Positions 26,266 through 34,691 of a stretch of DNA of 64,000 nucleotides are shown here, piece by piece (positions within the stretch are counted from its first letter, which is position 1; each line of letters starts with the position of its first letter). The stretch lies in the NCBI GenBank assembly GCA_021819105.1, contig JAKASK010000002.1, positions 22,992 to 86,991 on the forward strand, given 5' to 3'. A model generated the notes under the pieces. That model ran no database searches. It was not told the origin of the DNA and saw nothing but the letters and a program-made list of their open reading frames with translations. Source of the DNA: an archaeon (lineage in GTDB: Archaea > Thermoproteota > Nitrososphaeria > Nitrososphaerales > Gagatemarchaeaceae). A program made the position numbers and the translations under genes.

Positions 26266-26580
26266 CTATTCCCTGATCATTGTGAGCAGCATCTTGAAGC
26301 GCGTGGTGGCTCTCACGGCATGGGGCTTCCCGGCTGGGAGGACGATGGCATCGCCTGCCTTCATCCGGCTTTCACTCCCTGCTATGGCTACTAGGGCCTC
26401 GCCTTCGATGAGGTACAGGAAGGCGTCGTAGGAGGCGGTGTGGGGGCTCAGCCCCTCTCCTTCGTCGAAGGCGAACAGGGTCACCGTCCCTGCTCCGCGG
26501 TCAATCAGCGTACGGCTCACAACGGACCCGGACCCGTAGGCGACAAGGTCGGCCAGCGGATGCTTCTCGGCTGGCTCCAT
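26266..26580 (-). CDS. cupin-fold protein
   Basis: 104 residues from ATG 26580; a longer in-frame start at 26736 adds only low-complexity arginine-rich sequence. The beta-barrel pattern includes FAFDEGEGLSPHTASYDAFLYLIEGEA (metal-type cupin motif 1) and MKAGDAIVLPAGKPHAVRA (motif 2, PxGxPHxV). Function is unknown; small cupins bind metals or small ligands. Confidence 0.83.
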   Translation of the reverse strand: MEPAEKHPLADLVAYGSGSVVSRTLIDRGAGTVTLFAFDEGEGLSPHTASYDAFLYLIEGEALVAIAGSESRMKAGDAIVLPAGKPHAVRATTRFKMLLTMIRE

Positions 26581-26753
26581 GCCACCGCGTCTCCGGGGTG
26601 ATGCCTCGCCCTCTCCGCTCTCGGTCACGGCAACGCCAGGTCCCGGCCCCCGATTTGAACTTCGCCCATGCTGGCGCGGCGCCGAAAGCCGGCCGCCGGC
26701 GCGTGGAGCCCGGGCAGATACCGATATTACATCCAAAGCCCCGTGGGCATCCT

Positions 26754-27692
26754 GTGAGCATCGGGTCCCTGACCTCGAGGCACTTCACGCTCCATGAGCA
26801 GGGCGACGGGATCTATGCCGCCATCGCAAGCGACGGAGGGTGGGCCATCTGCAACGCCGGAGCCGTCGACCTCGGCGACCAGGTGCTGGTGTTTGACACC
26901 TTCGTCAACCAGCATGTCGCGGAGGAGTTCAAGAGCATGGTCACCCAGCTCATCCGCAAGCCAGTCGGTTACGTGCTGAACAGCCACTTCCACTCAGACC
27001 ACGTCAAGGGGAACCAGGCCTTCGAAGGCGCGCGGATCGTAGCCACCACCAAGACCCTCGAAGTGATGGCGAAGTCGAAGACGCGCTACGACACCGACCC
27101 CGAGTCGGTCAGGAAGGACGTCCAGGAGGACCTAGAATCCCGGCTCGCCCACCCGGAAGACCCCGACTCCCTGCTCTTCGAGGGCTATGACCGAGGGCAC
27201 CTCGACGGGCTCCCGACCCTGCGATACACGCTCCCCGAGGTCACCTTCGACGACAGGATGACCTTTCATGGCTCGAAGAGGACCGCCGAGGCGATAACCT
27301 ACGGCGGGGGCCACACCGTGAGCGACTCGCTCCTCTATCTTCCGGAAGAGAGACTGGCGTTCATGGGAGACCTCCTGTTCGTCGGGTGCCACCCGTACAT
27401 CGCCGACGGAAACCCGGCGGAGCTCTTCAGGATACTCGACAAGGTGGAAGCGCTGGACGCGAAAGTCCTCGTGCCAGGCCATGGCCCGGTTGGCTCTCCG
27501 GAGGACCTGGGCGAGAACAGGGGCTACGTGGAAGAGCTTCAGAGGGCAGTGGAGGAGTCGCGGCGCTCTGGGAGCGGACTGGAACAGGCGCTGGCCCGTC
27601 CGGTCGGCGCGCCCTTCGAGAACTGGAAGTGGCACGCATTCCGCAGGGATAACCTGGAGTTCCTCTTTTCGAACCCGCCCACGGCCGGCTAG
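26754..27692 (+). CDS. metallo-beta-lactamase-fold hydrolase
   Basis: 312 residues from GTG 26754. This start is preferred to 26598 because the first 52 codons of the longer frame look like non-coding arginine/proline-rich sequence, and a GATATTACA box lies 27 nt upstream. NSHFHSDHVKGN is the HxHxDH zinc motif, GGGHTVSDSLLYLPEERLAFMGDLLF carries the next His and Asp, and VPGHGPVG the last His. The substrate is unknown. Members include lactonases, glyoxalase II-like enzymes and thiol-metabolism enzymes. Confidence 0.85.
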   Translation: MSIGSLTSRHFTLHEQGDGIYAAIASDGGWAICNAGAVDLGDQVLVFDTFVNQHVAEEFKSMVTQLIRKPVGYVLNSHFHSDHVKGNQAFEGARIVATTKTLEVMAKSKTRYDTDPESVRKDVQEDLESRLAHPEDPDSLLFEGYDRGHLDGLPTLRYTLPEVTFDDRMTFHGSKRTAEAITYGGGHTVSDSLLYLPEERLAFMGDLLFVGCHPYIADGNPAELFRILDKVEALDAKVLVPGHGPVGSPEDLGENRGYVEELQRAVEESRRSGSGLEQALARPVGAPFENWKWHAFRRDNLEFLFSNPPTAG

Positions 27693-27850
27693 CAACGGCG
27701 AGAAGCCCAGAGCGCTGAGACGGTCCCAGGCGTCAGAGCAGCGTTCAGCCCTTGGCCGTGTGAAGACAAGTTAATTCCGAGGTGAAGGTATTCAACCTCA
27801 GACGTGTAAGGAAGGTTAAATATCATACAAACGCCGTGCTCACGAAAGTC

Positions 27851-28168
27851 GTGCAGGCATCCATCGCGTCGATCCTTGACTCATTGAAGAGGGCAGACCT
27901 GGACGACGCAAAGAGGAAGATCCAGGCCCTTGCGCCGGAAGTGAAGACGGAGAGGGAACGGGGTAGCCTAACGGCTGCCATGGGCATTTACGCGAGCATG
28001 TTGAAGGGGAAGGAGGGAACCATGCAGAGCTGGGACAGCGCCAGGGTCGAGAGGGCGGCGAGGTCGGTAAGCGGAAGCCAGCTGGCCGACGAATTCGACT
28101 TCGGCTACGCTGACACGCTGCTGAACTACTCCAAGCTTACAGGGGCAGGCCAGCAGTCCGCATCGTGA
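27851..28168 (+). CDS. conserved helical protein, function unknown
   Basis: About 105 residues, almost all helical (ILDSLKRADLDDAKRKIQAL, ERGSLTAAMGIYASMLKGK, ADEFDFGYADTLLNYSKL). I chose GTG 27851 because TTAAATAT at 27816-27823 lies about 31 nt upstream; GTG 27836 or 27782 would lengthen it. Codon use is like its neighbours, so it is likely real. Its 3' end overlaps the convergent membrane protein by 32 bp. Confidence 0.6.
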   Translation: MQASIASILDSLKRADLDDAKRKIQALAPEVKTERERGSLTAAMGIYASMLKGKEGTMQSWDSARVERAARSVSGSQLADEFDFGYADTLLNYSKLTGAGQQSAS

Positions 28169-28508
28169 AGAGCAGCATCCAAGTGAAAAGGAAGACCAGG
28201 GCGAACCCGCCGACTCCGGTTGTGTAGACCTTCCCCTGCTGCTGCTTGGGGAGCCCTCTGTACCAAGTGAAAAGCGCCCCGTAGTAGGTGACCAGGTACA
28301 TCCCGATGGCGATGCTAACCCCTACGCTCCAATCGGTCCCGAAGGCCACCTCGAGCCCCTCGGTTGCGACCCCCGCTATCACCGCGCACCCGATCCTGAA
28401 CCAATATAGCTTATCAAACGCGGCGGGAGGCAGAGGACTCGTGGCCGAACTATCAGGCTTCGAGATCTTGGTGCTCGCCAAAGAAATCGATTTGGCGCTT
28501 CGAGGCAC
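28137..28508 (-). CDS. small membrane protein, EMC6-like
   Basis: Up to 123 residues from ATG 28508, but the first 30 lie antisense to the start of the NFACT gene and look non-conserved. The real start may be further in, for example GTG 28382 (V43). Three hydrophobic helices are seen: YWFRIGCAVIAGVATEGL, GVSIAIGMYLVTYYGALF and GVGGFALVFLFTWMLLFTM. The last resembles the C-terminus of EMC6/Rab5-interacting proteins of the ER membrane insertase and its archaeal counterparts. The assignment is tentative. Confidence 0.55.
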   Translation of the reverse strand: MPRSAKSISLASTKISKPDSSATSPLPPAAFDKLYWFRIGCAVIAGVATEGLEVAFGTDWSVGVSIAIGMYLVTYYGALFTWYRGLPKQQQGKVYTTGVGGFALVFLFTWMLLFTMRTAGLPL

Positions 28509-30225
28509 CTACGTTAATAACATTTACACGATTGGAGCTTCTCAGCTCATCCGGTTCAGGAGGCCCGGAGGCGAGGACGTCTGGCTGGTGGTCTCGCCCA
28601 AGAAGGGCTCCTGGGTCTCTGCGAAGGTGTCAGAAAGGGGGGAGACCAGCGAGTTCACCTCGAAGCTGAGGGCCGAGCTTGAGAGGGCGCGATTCTCTGG
28701 GGCCGCCCAGGCGGACCTAGACAGGGTGTTCCTCCTTGAGTTCGAGGGGAACGAAAGGAAGACCCTGGTCCTTGAGCTCATGCCCCCGGGGAACCTGGCG
28801 GTGCTCGACCGGGAGGGGAGGGTCCGGCTGGTACAGAACGAGATCAGGGGCGGAACGAGGCGACTGGTCAGAGGCGCCGTCTATCTCCCGCCGGCTCAGG
28901 GCAGGCTGAGCCCGAGCGAAGTGGACACGAAGTCCATGGCGGGCGTGCTCAGGGAGGAAAAGACGGTGGGCAGGGCGATCGGGAGGCACGTCGCCCTTCC
29001 GAGGAAATACGTCGCCGACGTCCTAGCAAGGCTCGGGGTGGACGACGGTACCGCCACCACTTCATTGGCAGGGAGGGAAGAGGAGGTCTCCGAAGTCATA
29101 AAGGGGATGGTCGAACGGGCCAGGAGCTCCCCTTCGCCCTGCATCTGCGAGACAGACAGCGGGGACGAGCTCTTCGCGTTCCGTCCCTTGAAACTAAAGG
29201 CGAAAGCCGAAGCGGCCGCGATGTCAGAACTCTGCGACAGCCTCCTCCTCCCTGAGGCAACCTCACAGGTCGTCGAGGAGACGCCCCAGGAGTCAAAGCG
29301 CAAGGAACTGCAGGCGACGGTCTCCAAACTCAGGGCCGAGTCAGAGTCGCTGCGCGCGAGGGCCTCGAAGGCGAGGGAGGCCGCGAAGGAGGCGAGGGCT
29401 TCCACCTTCGAGGATGCGCTGAAGACGATGCACGCGGCAGGAGCGAAGCCTTCGAAGGAGCCGGCCTCTGCCGAGGGCGCTGCGTCGGCCCTCTACGACC
29501 TGGCAAAGGAACTCGAGGCAAGGGCCTCGGTCGACCTCGAGACCGCTACAAGGCTGGAGAAGAGAACGCTGAAGGCGCCGCAGAAGAAGGCGCAGACCAA
29601 GCCCATCGCCAGGAGGAAGGGGGAGTGGTTCGAGAAGTTTCGGTGGTTCGTGACGGGCGAAGGCCGCCTCGCCATCGGCGGCCGGGACGCCCAGACCAAC
29701 TCGGCCATACTTTCGAGGCACATGGACGCCAACGACACCGTCTACCACGCCGACCTCTTCGGCTCGCCCTTCTTCGTCCTGAAAGGGGGGGAGGCCCAGA
29801 CAGACGAAGAGGCCAGAGAGGTGGCACAGGCGACCGTCGCATTCAGCAGCGCGTGGAAGACCGGCCTGGGCTCCGCCGACGCCTACTGGGTCAGACCCGA
29901 CCAGGTCAGCTCGGCTGCGCCGAGCGGGGAGTACCTGGCGAAGGGGAGCTTCGTCATCCGTGGCAAGAAGAACTTCATCTCAAAGATGATGGTGGAGCTG
30001 GCGGTCGGAGTCGACCGCGAGGGGAGGGCGATGGCGGGTCCCGAAGCGGCGATAAAACGGACATGCGTCCGCTACGTCATCCTGCGGCCTCACAACGAGA
30101 AGGGCTCGGAGACCGCCAGGCGCGTATTGAAGGACCTTTCAGACAGCGGAAGCCCCCTCCCGACCCTCGAGGAGATTCAGAGGGCGCTCCCCGCGGGCGG
30201 AGGGAAGGTCGTCCGCAGGGCCTGA
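28441..30225 (+). CDS. rqcH: NFACT family protein (RqcH/Tae2 type)
   Basis: 594 residues from GTG 28441; an earlier start at 28288 would add antisense sequence. The NFACT-N domain begins LSGFEILVLAKEIDLALRGTYVNNIY. A coiled coil lies at about residues 280-370 (KELQATVSKLRAESESLRARASKA). The NFACT-R domain follows: FEKFRWFVTGEGRLAIGGRDAQTN and DTVYHADLFGSPFFVLK. RqcH/Rqc2 proteins bind stalled large ribosomal subunits and tRNA and add C-terminal tails for protein quality control. Full length. Confidence 0.93.
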   Translation: MAELSGFEILVLAKEIDLALRGTYVNNIYTIGASQLIRFRRPGGEDVWLVVSPKKGSWVSAKVSERGETSEFTSKLRAELERARFSGAAQADLDRVFLLEFEGNERKTLVLELMPPGNLAVLDREGRVRLVQNEIRGGTRRLVRGAVYLPPAQGRLSPSEVDTKSMAGVLREEKTVGRAIGRHVALPRKYVADVLARLGVDDGTATTSLAGREEEVSEVIKGMVERARSSPSPCICETDSGDELFAFRPLKLKAKAEAAAMSELCDSLLLPEATSQVVEETPQESKRKELQATVSKLRAESESLRARASKAREAAKEARASTFEDALKTMHAAGAKPSKEPASAEGAASALYDLAKELEARASVDLETATRLEKRTLKAPQKKAQTKPIARRKGEWFEKFRWFVTGEGRLAIGGRDAQTNSAILSRHMDANDTVYHADLFGSPFFVLKGGEAQTDEEAREVAQATVAFSSAWKTGLGSADAYWVRPDQVSSAAPSGEYLAKGSFVIRGKKNFISKMMVELAVGVDREGRAMAGPEAAIKRTCVRYVILRPHNEKGSETARRVLKDLSDSGSPLPTLEEIQRALPAGGGKVVRRA

Positions 30226-30229
30226 CCTC

Positions 30230-30955
30230 CTAGGCTCGCTTTTCGCTCCGCCGCCACTCGTCCCTGGGGAGAGTGCGCCGTTGCCTCCTGCTGCCCTGCT
30301 TCGGCCTGGAGGCGTACCTAGGACTCGGCCCTGCGTTCAGCTGGTGCCACCCCCTGTGGGAAGCCGGGTCGAAGACCCCGATGTACCCGTTTGGGAGGAG
30401 CTGGAAGGGCCTGCCGATGTGCCTTCGGAAGTCGAACTGGGTGCTCCCCGCCTTCCGGAACCCTTCGAACCATGCGGGGAAGACGAAGTCTGAGACCAGC
30501 ACTCCGTCAATGAGATAGCCGTCGGGGTCATCCTCGCAGGGGTCGCAGACCTCGTAGGCATAGAAGACCAGCCTCCCCTTTTCCTCCCTGTAGGCTGCGA
30601 GGTTGATGTCCGGGTCTCCCAGCATCTCGAGGACTTCATGACTGATGTCGTTGGTCCATGAGCTCCCGGACTGTAGGTTACTCTCAGCGAAGACCTTCCC
30701 AAGTGGGAGCCCCTCGGGCGTAAGGTCGTGGTAACCAAGCGCCCCCGCCTTGTCCGAGTTGTCGAAGACCCCCACCCGCCAGGCGTTGCGGTGGGGCTCC
30801 TTTCCCTTCGGAACGAAGGTGACGTCGGCGTCGATCCCCCAGGCCGGCGCGAAGTCCCTGTGCACCTGAGTACGGACCGCGGCTGCCGCCCTCGCCACCT
30901 GCACGTCCTTCAGGACGGTGCACTCGTTCACGATCTGTATCTTTACCACTGCCAT
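30230..30955 (-). CDS. uncharacterised protein with metallopeptidase-like HExxE motif
   Basis: 241 residues from ATG 30955; a CAAATAAG box lies about 25 nt upstream. The middle contains NDISHEVLEMLGDPDIN (His106, Glu107, Glu110), a helix that looks like a zinc-peptidase active site, followed by YAYEVCDPCEDDPDGYLIDG. The C-terminal 40 residues are basic and low complexity. Proteins with this SHEVLEMLGDP segment occur scattered in bacteria, as far as I recall, without an assigned function. Convergent with the NFACT gene, 4 bp apart. No signal peptide is seen. Confidence 0.7.
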   Translation of the reverse strand: MAVVKIQIVNECTVLKDVQVARAAAAVRTQVHRDFAPAWGIDADVTFVPKGKEPHRNAWRVGVFDNSDKAGALGYHDLTPEGLPLGKVFAESNLQSGSSWTNDISHEVLEMLGDPDINLAAYREEKGRLVFYAYEVCDPCEDDPDGYLIDGVLVSDFVFPAWFEGFRKAGSTQFDFRRHIGRPFQLLPNGYIGVFDPASHRGWHQLNAGPSPRYASRPKQGSRRQRRTLPRDEWRRSEKRA

Positions 30956-31131
30956 GTCCCCCAGTCGGTCGGGTGCTTATTTGAGAGTTGACGGCCGTGG
31001 AGGGACCTCCAAACCGTTTTATTTCGAAGGTGCGCGGTGACCCGAGGTACAGGGAGCTCTTCTCCAAGAAAGGCGTCAGCGTGTGACCCCGGCGGAAGAC
31101 GGCATGGCTCGGCCTGCAGGTACTCCCTTCG
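30956..31131. other. 176-bp intergenic region with a promoter and a possible 18-residue peptide frame
   Basis: It holds the promoter of the upstream minus-strand gene (CTTATTTG at 30976-30983) and a plus-strand TTTTATTT at 31017-31024. Downstream of the latter is a short frame (GTG 31030 to TGA 31086, 18 codons) of doubtful reality. A small RNA is also possible. Nothing else is seen. Confidence 0.35.
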
Positions 31132-32952
31132 CTAGAGGCAGTCGGCCACAATCTCGGCCACGTCTCTGACCTCCATCCCAGCTCCCGTCACCTTGGTGCT
31201 GTCGTCGAGCATGGAGAGGCAGAACGGGCACTCCGTGGCTATGGTCTTCGCCCCGGTCTGTGACGCCTCTTCAGTCCTTATCCCGGCTATGGACCTCTGC
31301 TGTGGAACCTCATACCAGTAGTTGGAACCCCCTGCGCCGCAGCAGAAGGTCTTCTCCTTCCGCCTCCCCATCTCCCTGACGTCCTCCACGGACGCTTCGA
31401 GGGCGGCCCTCGGCTCGTCGAAGACGCTGTTGTACCTTGAGGCGTAGCAGGCGTCGTGGAGGGTCACCGAGACCTTCTGGACCTTCTCGGGGGGGACCGT
31501 GATCTTCCCCTCGCGGATCAGGTTGGAGATTAGCTGCGTGTGATAGACCACCTCGTACCTGCCCCCGAATGCGGGGTACTCGTTCTTGAGGGCGTTAAAG
31601 CAGTGCGGGCAGGTGGCGATTATCTTCCGGACCCCATGCGAGTTGAGCTTCTCGATGTTCTGGAAGGCGAGCTCCTGGTACCTTCCCTCCTCCCCAAGCC
31701 TGCGGGCCGGGTCACCTACGCACGCCTCCTCGCTGCCGAGGATGGCGAAGGAGACACCGGCAGCTTTGAGTATCTTGCTGAGGGCCCGCGCGATCCTCTG
31801 GGCCCTCTGGTCGAAGGACGAAACGCAGCCGACCCAGTAGACGTACTCCGCGTCGGGGTTTGCGGCGACGGTGTCCACCCCCAGGCCCTCTGCCCAGGCG
31901 GCCCTCGTAGAGTTCTTGAAGCCGTAGGGGTTCTGGTTCTCGGCCAAGTTCTGGAGCATCGCCGACTTCTTCTTGTCCAGCTTCCCCTGGGCGACGAGCC
32001 CCCGCCTCAGGTCGTAGATGACGTCCAGGTGCTCCACCCCCACAGGGCAGCTGGCAACGCAGGCGCCGCAAGAGGTGCAGGACCAGAGCTCGTCCTCCCC
32101 GACGGACCCGAAGGGGTCGGCGCTCCCGTCCTCGGCCGAAGCCGCGAGGAGGCTGACCTTCCTCACCAGCACCCTGGGCGAAAGCGGGCGCCCGGCGGCT
32201 GTCGCGGGGCAGGCGGCTTCGCAGGCCCCTATCTCGACGCACGAGTCGAAGGAAAGCCGTTCAGCCGGGTCGAACTCTGAGACCTTGCCGACCCCGACGC
32301 GGACGGACTCCGGGTCGGTCTTCCCAGCCATGACCTCGGCCAGGTTGAAGGGGACCTTCATGCCAGACAGGGGCTTGTCGTAGGTCCCGATCAGGTTCAC
32401 GCTCGGCCTGGAGTAGTATGCGGCCACGAGCACGTTCCTGGCCACCCCGACCGCCGAGCCGGCCAGAACGAGGGACGGGGACCAGAGGACGGCGAGTTCG
32501 GTCGTGGTGAGCGCTATGGCCAGCATCAGTATCAGCTGAAGGTAGGACGACGAAGCGGTGAAGTCCGACGAAGCTTTCAGCCCCCTCTCCACCGCCTTGC
32601 TCCGCACGAAGCGCTCGATCCTCCAGGCGAACGAGGCGACGAGGCCGGCGATCAGAGGGACGGAGAGGACAAGAATCAGGGTGACGAGCAGGGGGACATA
32701 CCCCAAGACCGGGACCAGCAGGGAGTTTGCTATCGACAGGCCGACCCCCAGGGCGATCGACAGGTGCATCAGAAAGACAGCGTCGCCGCTCCGGAGCCGG
32801 GACGCTTCGTCCCTGGTCAGGCCGACGAGGCGACCTGGAGAAAGGCTCACCGACCCGCGTCTCGCGTGGGCGGTCAGGGCGTAGAAGACAAGGACCACGG
32901 ATGCTACCGTGACCGCGTAGGCTGCAGCGAAGACGGGGTCCACTGCGGCCAT
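31132..32952 (-). CDS. membrane Fe-S oxidoreductase, HdrD/GlpC-like with CCG domains (ETF:quinone oxidoreductase type)
   Basis: 606 residues. Five to six hydrophobic helices fill residues 8-175, suggesting a quinone-reducing membrane part. Ferredoxin motifs follow: CVEIGACEAACP at about 238-249 and CTSCGACVASCP at 292-303. The first has Ile241 where the second cysteine normally stands. Two CCG-like domains follow (VYWVGCVSSF, ACVGDPARR, TCPHC; then DACYASR, FCCGAGG, ECPFC). Such proteins accept electrons from ETF and pass them to menaquinone. Its position 48 bp after etfA supports that role here. Confidence 0.87.
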   Translation of the reverse strand: MAAVDPVFAAAYAVTVASVVLVFYALTAHARRGSVSLSPGRLVGLTRDEASRLRSGDAVFLMHLSIALGVGLSIANSLLVPVLGYVPLLVTLILVLSVPLIAGLVASFAWRIERFVRSKAVERGLKASSDFTASSSYLQLILMLAIALTTTELAVLWSPSLVLAGSAVGVARNVLVAAYYSRPSVNLIGTYDKPLSGMKVPFNLAEVMAGKTDPESVRVGVGKVSEFDPAERLSFDSCVEIGACEAACPATAAGRPLSPRVLVRKVSLLAASAEDGSADPFGSVGEDELWSCTSCGACVASCPVGVEHLDVIYDLRRGLVAQGKLDKKKSAMLQNLAENQNPYGFKNSTRAAWAEGLGVDTVAANPDAEYVYWVGCVSSFDQRAQRIARALSKILKAAGVSFAILGSEEACVGDPARRLGEEGRYQELAFQNIEKLNSHGVRKIIATCPHCFNALKNEYPAFGGRYEVVYHTQLISNLIREGKITVPPEKVQKVSVTLHDACYASRYNSVFDEPRAALEASVEDVREMGRRKEKTFCCGAGGSNYWYEVPQQRSIAGIRTEEASQTGAKTIATECPFCLSMLDDSTKVTGAGMEVRDVAEIVADCL

Positions 32953-33000
32953 GGTTCGTCGGCGGTCCTTGGGAGTTTAAAGCATGTTCGCCGAATACGC

Positions 33001-33930
33001 CTAGCGCGCCCTACTGGCGAGGGCCTTCCGCAGCGCAGGCACCAGCTGGTAGAGGTCTCCCACGATTCCGTAGTCAGACGCCTGGAAGATCGGCGCGTCC
33101 TTGTCGGTGTTTATCGAAGCGACCACCTTCGAGTCCTTCATCCCTGCGACGTGCTGCAGCTGACCTGAGATCCCTACGGCAAGGTAGAGGTCTGGTTTCA
33201 CCGTCACACCTGTCAGTCCTATGTGGTGCTCCTCAGGGAGCCACCCGAGGTCGGCAGAGAGCGGCCTCGAGCAGCCGAGGGCGCCGTGCATCTCACTTGC
33301 AAGCTCTTCCAGCATCGGGAGGTCCTCCTTCTTCTTCACTCCCCTCCCAGCTGAGACTATCACCTTGGCCGACTTCAGGTCCACCGCGCCGGCTGCCTTC
33401 TTCTCCCTGCCCACAACCCTCACGGGGTCTGAGACCTCCCCCACCTCCTTCTCCTGCACCACACCCTCCCCCGCGGCCATCTTGGGATAGGAGCCGACTT
33501 TCACTGTCGCCGCAGCCGGAAACTGGCACGACACCCTGGCGACGACCTTCCCCGCGAACACGTTGCGATCGCCTGAAAACGACGCCCCGTCGGCGCTGAG
33601 ATTCGCCACCTCAGCCATGCACCCGACGCGCATCTTTGCCGCGAAACGGGCGGCTATCTCCCTCCCTGTCCGGGTCGCTCCGGTGAGCAGGACCAACGGC
33701 TGCAGCTCCCTGGCCGCCCTGGCAAGCGCCTCGGCTGCGAGCGCGGGGGTGATATCCGGATGGGGCCCCTTTAGAAGTAGCTTGCCTCCGGGCGAGAAGG
33801 CGCCGGGACGACTGGCCCCTATGTCGACGACCTGGACCATGGCGCCGGCCCCCTCGGCCACCCCGACGGCAGCAGAAGCTACCTCGTTGGACACCGACTC
33901 TGACTCCGAGTAGACCCAGACCGACTTCAC
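33001..33930 (-). CDS. etfA: electron transfer flavoprotein alpha subunit
   Basis: 309 residues. The C-terminal FAD-binding region is clear: SADLGWLPEEHHIGLTGVTVKPDLYLAVGISGQLQHVAGM, then NTDKDAPIFQASDYGIVGDLYQLVP. The N-terminal half is the ETF alpha/beta nucleotide-binding fold (LVLLTGATRTGREIAARFAAKM). It carries electrons from acyl-CoA dehydrogenase. It overlaps etfB by 4 bp. Confidence 0.95.
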   Translation of the reverse strand: MKSVWVYSESESVSNEVASAAVGVAEGAGAMVQVVDIGASRPGAFSPGGKLLLKGPHPDITPALAAEALARAARELQPLVLLTGATRTGREIAARFAAKMRVGCMAEVANLSADGASFSGDRNVFAGKVVARVSCQFPAAATVKVGSYPKMAAGEGVVQEKEVGEVSDPVRVVGREKKAAGAVDLKSAKVIVSAGRGVKKKEDLPMLEELASEMHGALGCSRPLSADLGWLPEEHHIGLTGVTVKPDLYLAVGISGQLQHVAGMKDSKVVASINTDKDAPIFQASDYGIVGDLYQLVPALRKALASRAR

Positions 33931-34691
33931 TTGAGGACCCCCTCCTTGACGAGCGCCTCGACCAGCTTGGCCGCGGCCTCATCGGGCGTCCCCCCTATCA
34001 TCACGTGCTTCCTGACTGACGGCTGGGACGACATCGATTTCACTCCGACCTGGCTGTAGTCCCCAAGCGGGGCGACCTGGTCCCCGACAAGCTCTTCGAT
34101 GGGCTTCTTCCCCGCCTGCATGATCTGGATGAGCGTGGGATACCTCGGCTCGTTGATCTCGCTGACGACTGAGACGGCGAACGGCACCGGGGCCTCGACC
34201 GACTCCACGCTGTCCTCGAGGGAGCGCTCGAGCTTGGCTGCGCCTCCCTCGACTCCGATCTTCTTCGCATAGCCCACATAGGGGAGACCGAGGAACTCCG
34301 CCAACATCGGCGGGACCTGCCCGGTGTAGGTGTCCGAGGACCCCTCGGAGCAGATCACTACGTCGTAGGGGCCGGACATCCTGATGGCGGCGGCCAGCAT
34401 GCTCGCCACGCGGAAGGAGTCGAGGGACAACGGGTCCGAAGTCACCAGCACCCCCCTGTCGGCGCCCATGGCCAGGGCTTCCTTCAGGGACTTCTTCGAG
34501 TCAGCCGTCCCCACCACGAAGACCACGACCTCTCCCTGATGCTTCGCCTTCAGCCTGAGCCCCTCTTCCACCGCGTTCTTGTCGAAGCTGCTCATCTTGC
34601 CCGGCGCCCCCGCGAGGACGGGGCTCCCGTTCGCGTCGAGCTTGAGCTCTGTTTCGTCCACGGCGTGCTTGACGCAGACCGCTATCTTCAC
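33927..34691 (-). CDS. etfB: electron transfer flavoprotein beta subunit
   Basis: 254 residues. KIAVCVKHAVDETELKLDANG begins the fold, DKNAVEEGLRLKAKHQGEVVVF follows, and ADRGVLVTSDP, YDVVICSEGSSDTYTGQVPP and PYVGYAKKI are standard ETF beta segments. Forms a heterodimer with EtfA. Overlaps the acyl-CoA dehydrogenase stop by 4 bp (ATGA), so all three are cotranslated. Confidence 0.95.
   Translation of the reverse strand: MKIAVCVKHAVDETELKLDANGSPVLAGAPGKMSSFDKNAVEEGLRLKAKHQGEVVVFVVGTADSKKSLKEALAMGADRGVLVTSDPLSLDSFRVASMLAAAIRMSGPYDVVICSEGSSDTYTGQVPPMLAEFLGLPYVGYAKKIGVEGGAAKLERSLEDSVESVEAPVPFAVSVVSEINEPRYPTLIQIMQAGKKPIEELVGDQVAPLGDYSQVGVKSMSSQPSVRKHVMIGGTPDEAAAKLVEALVKEGVLK

Noticed and set aside
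26640..26680. GTTCAAATC on the minus strand, like a tRNA T loop.
   Set aside because: The flanking bases do not form a T stem or acceptor stem.
27780..27805. Possible hairpin GAGGTGAA/TTCAACCTC upstream of the helical orphan gene.
   Set aside because: It has a bulge and only short stems; not enough to call an RNA element.
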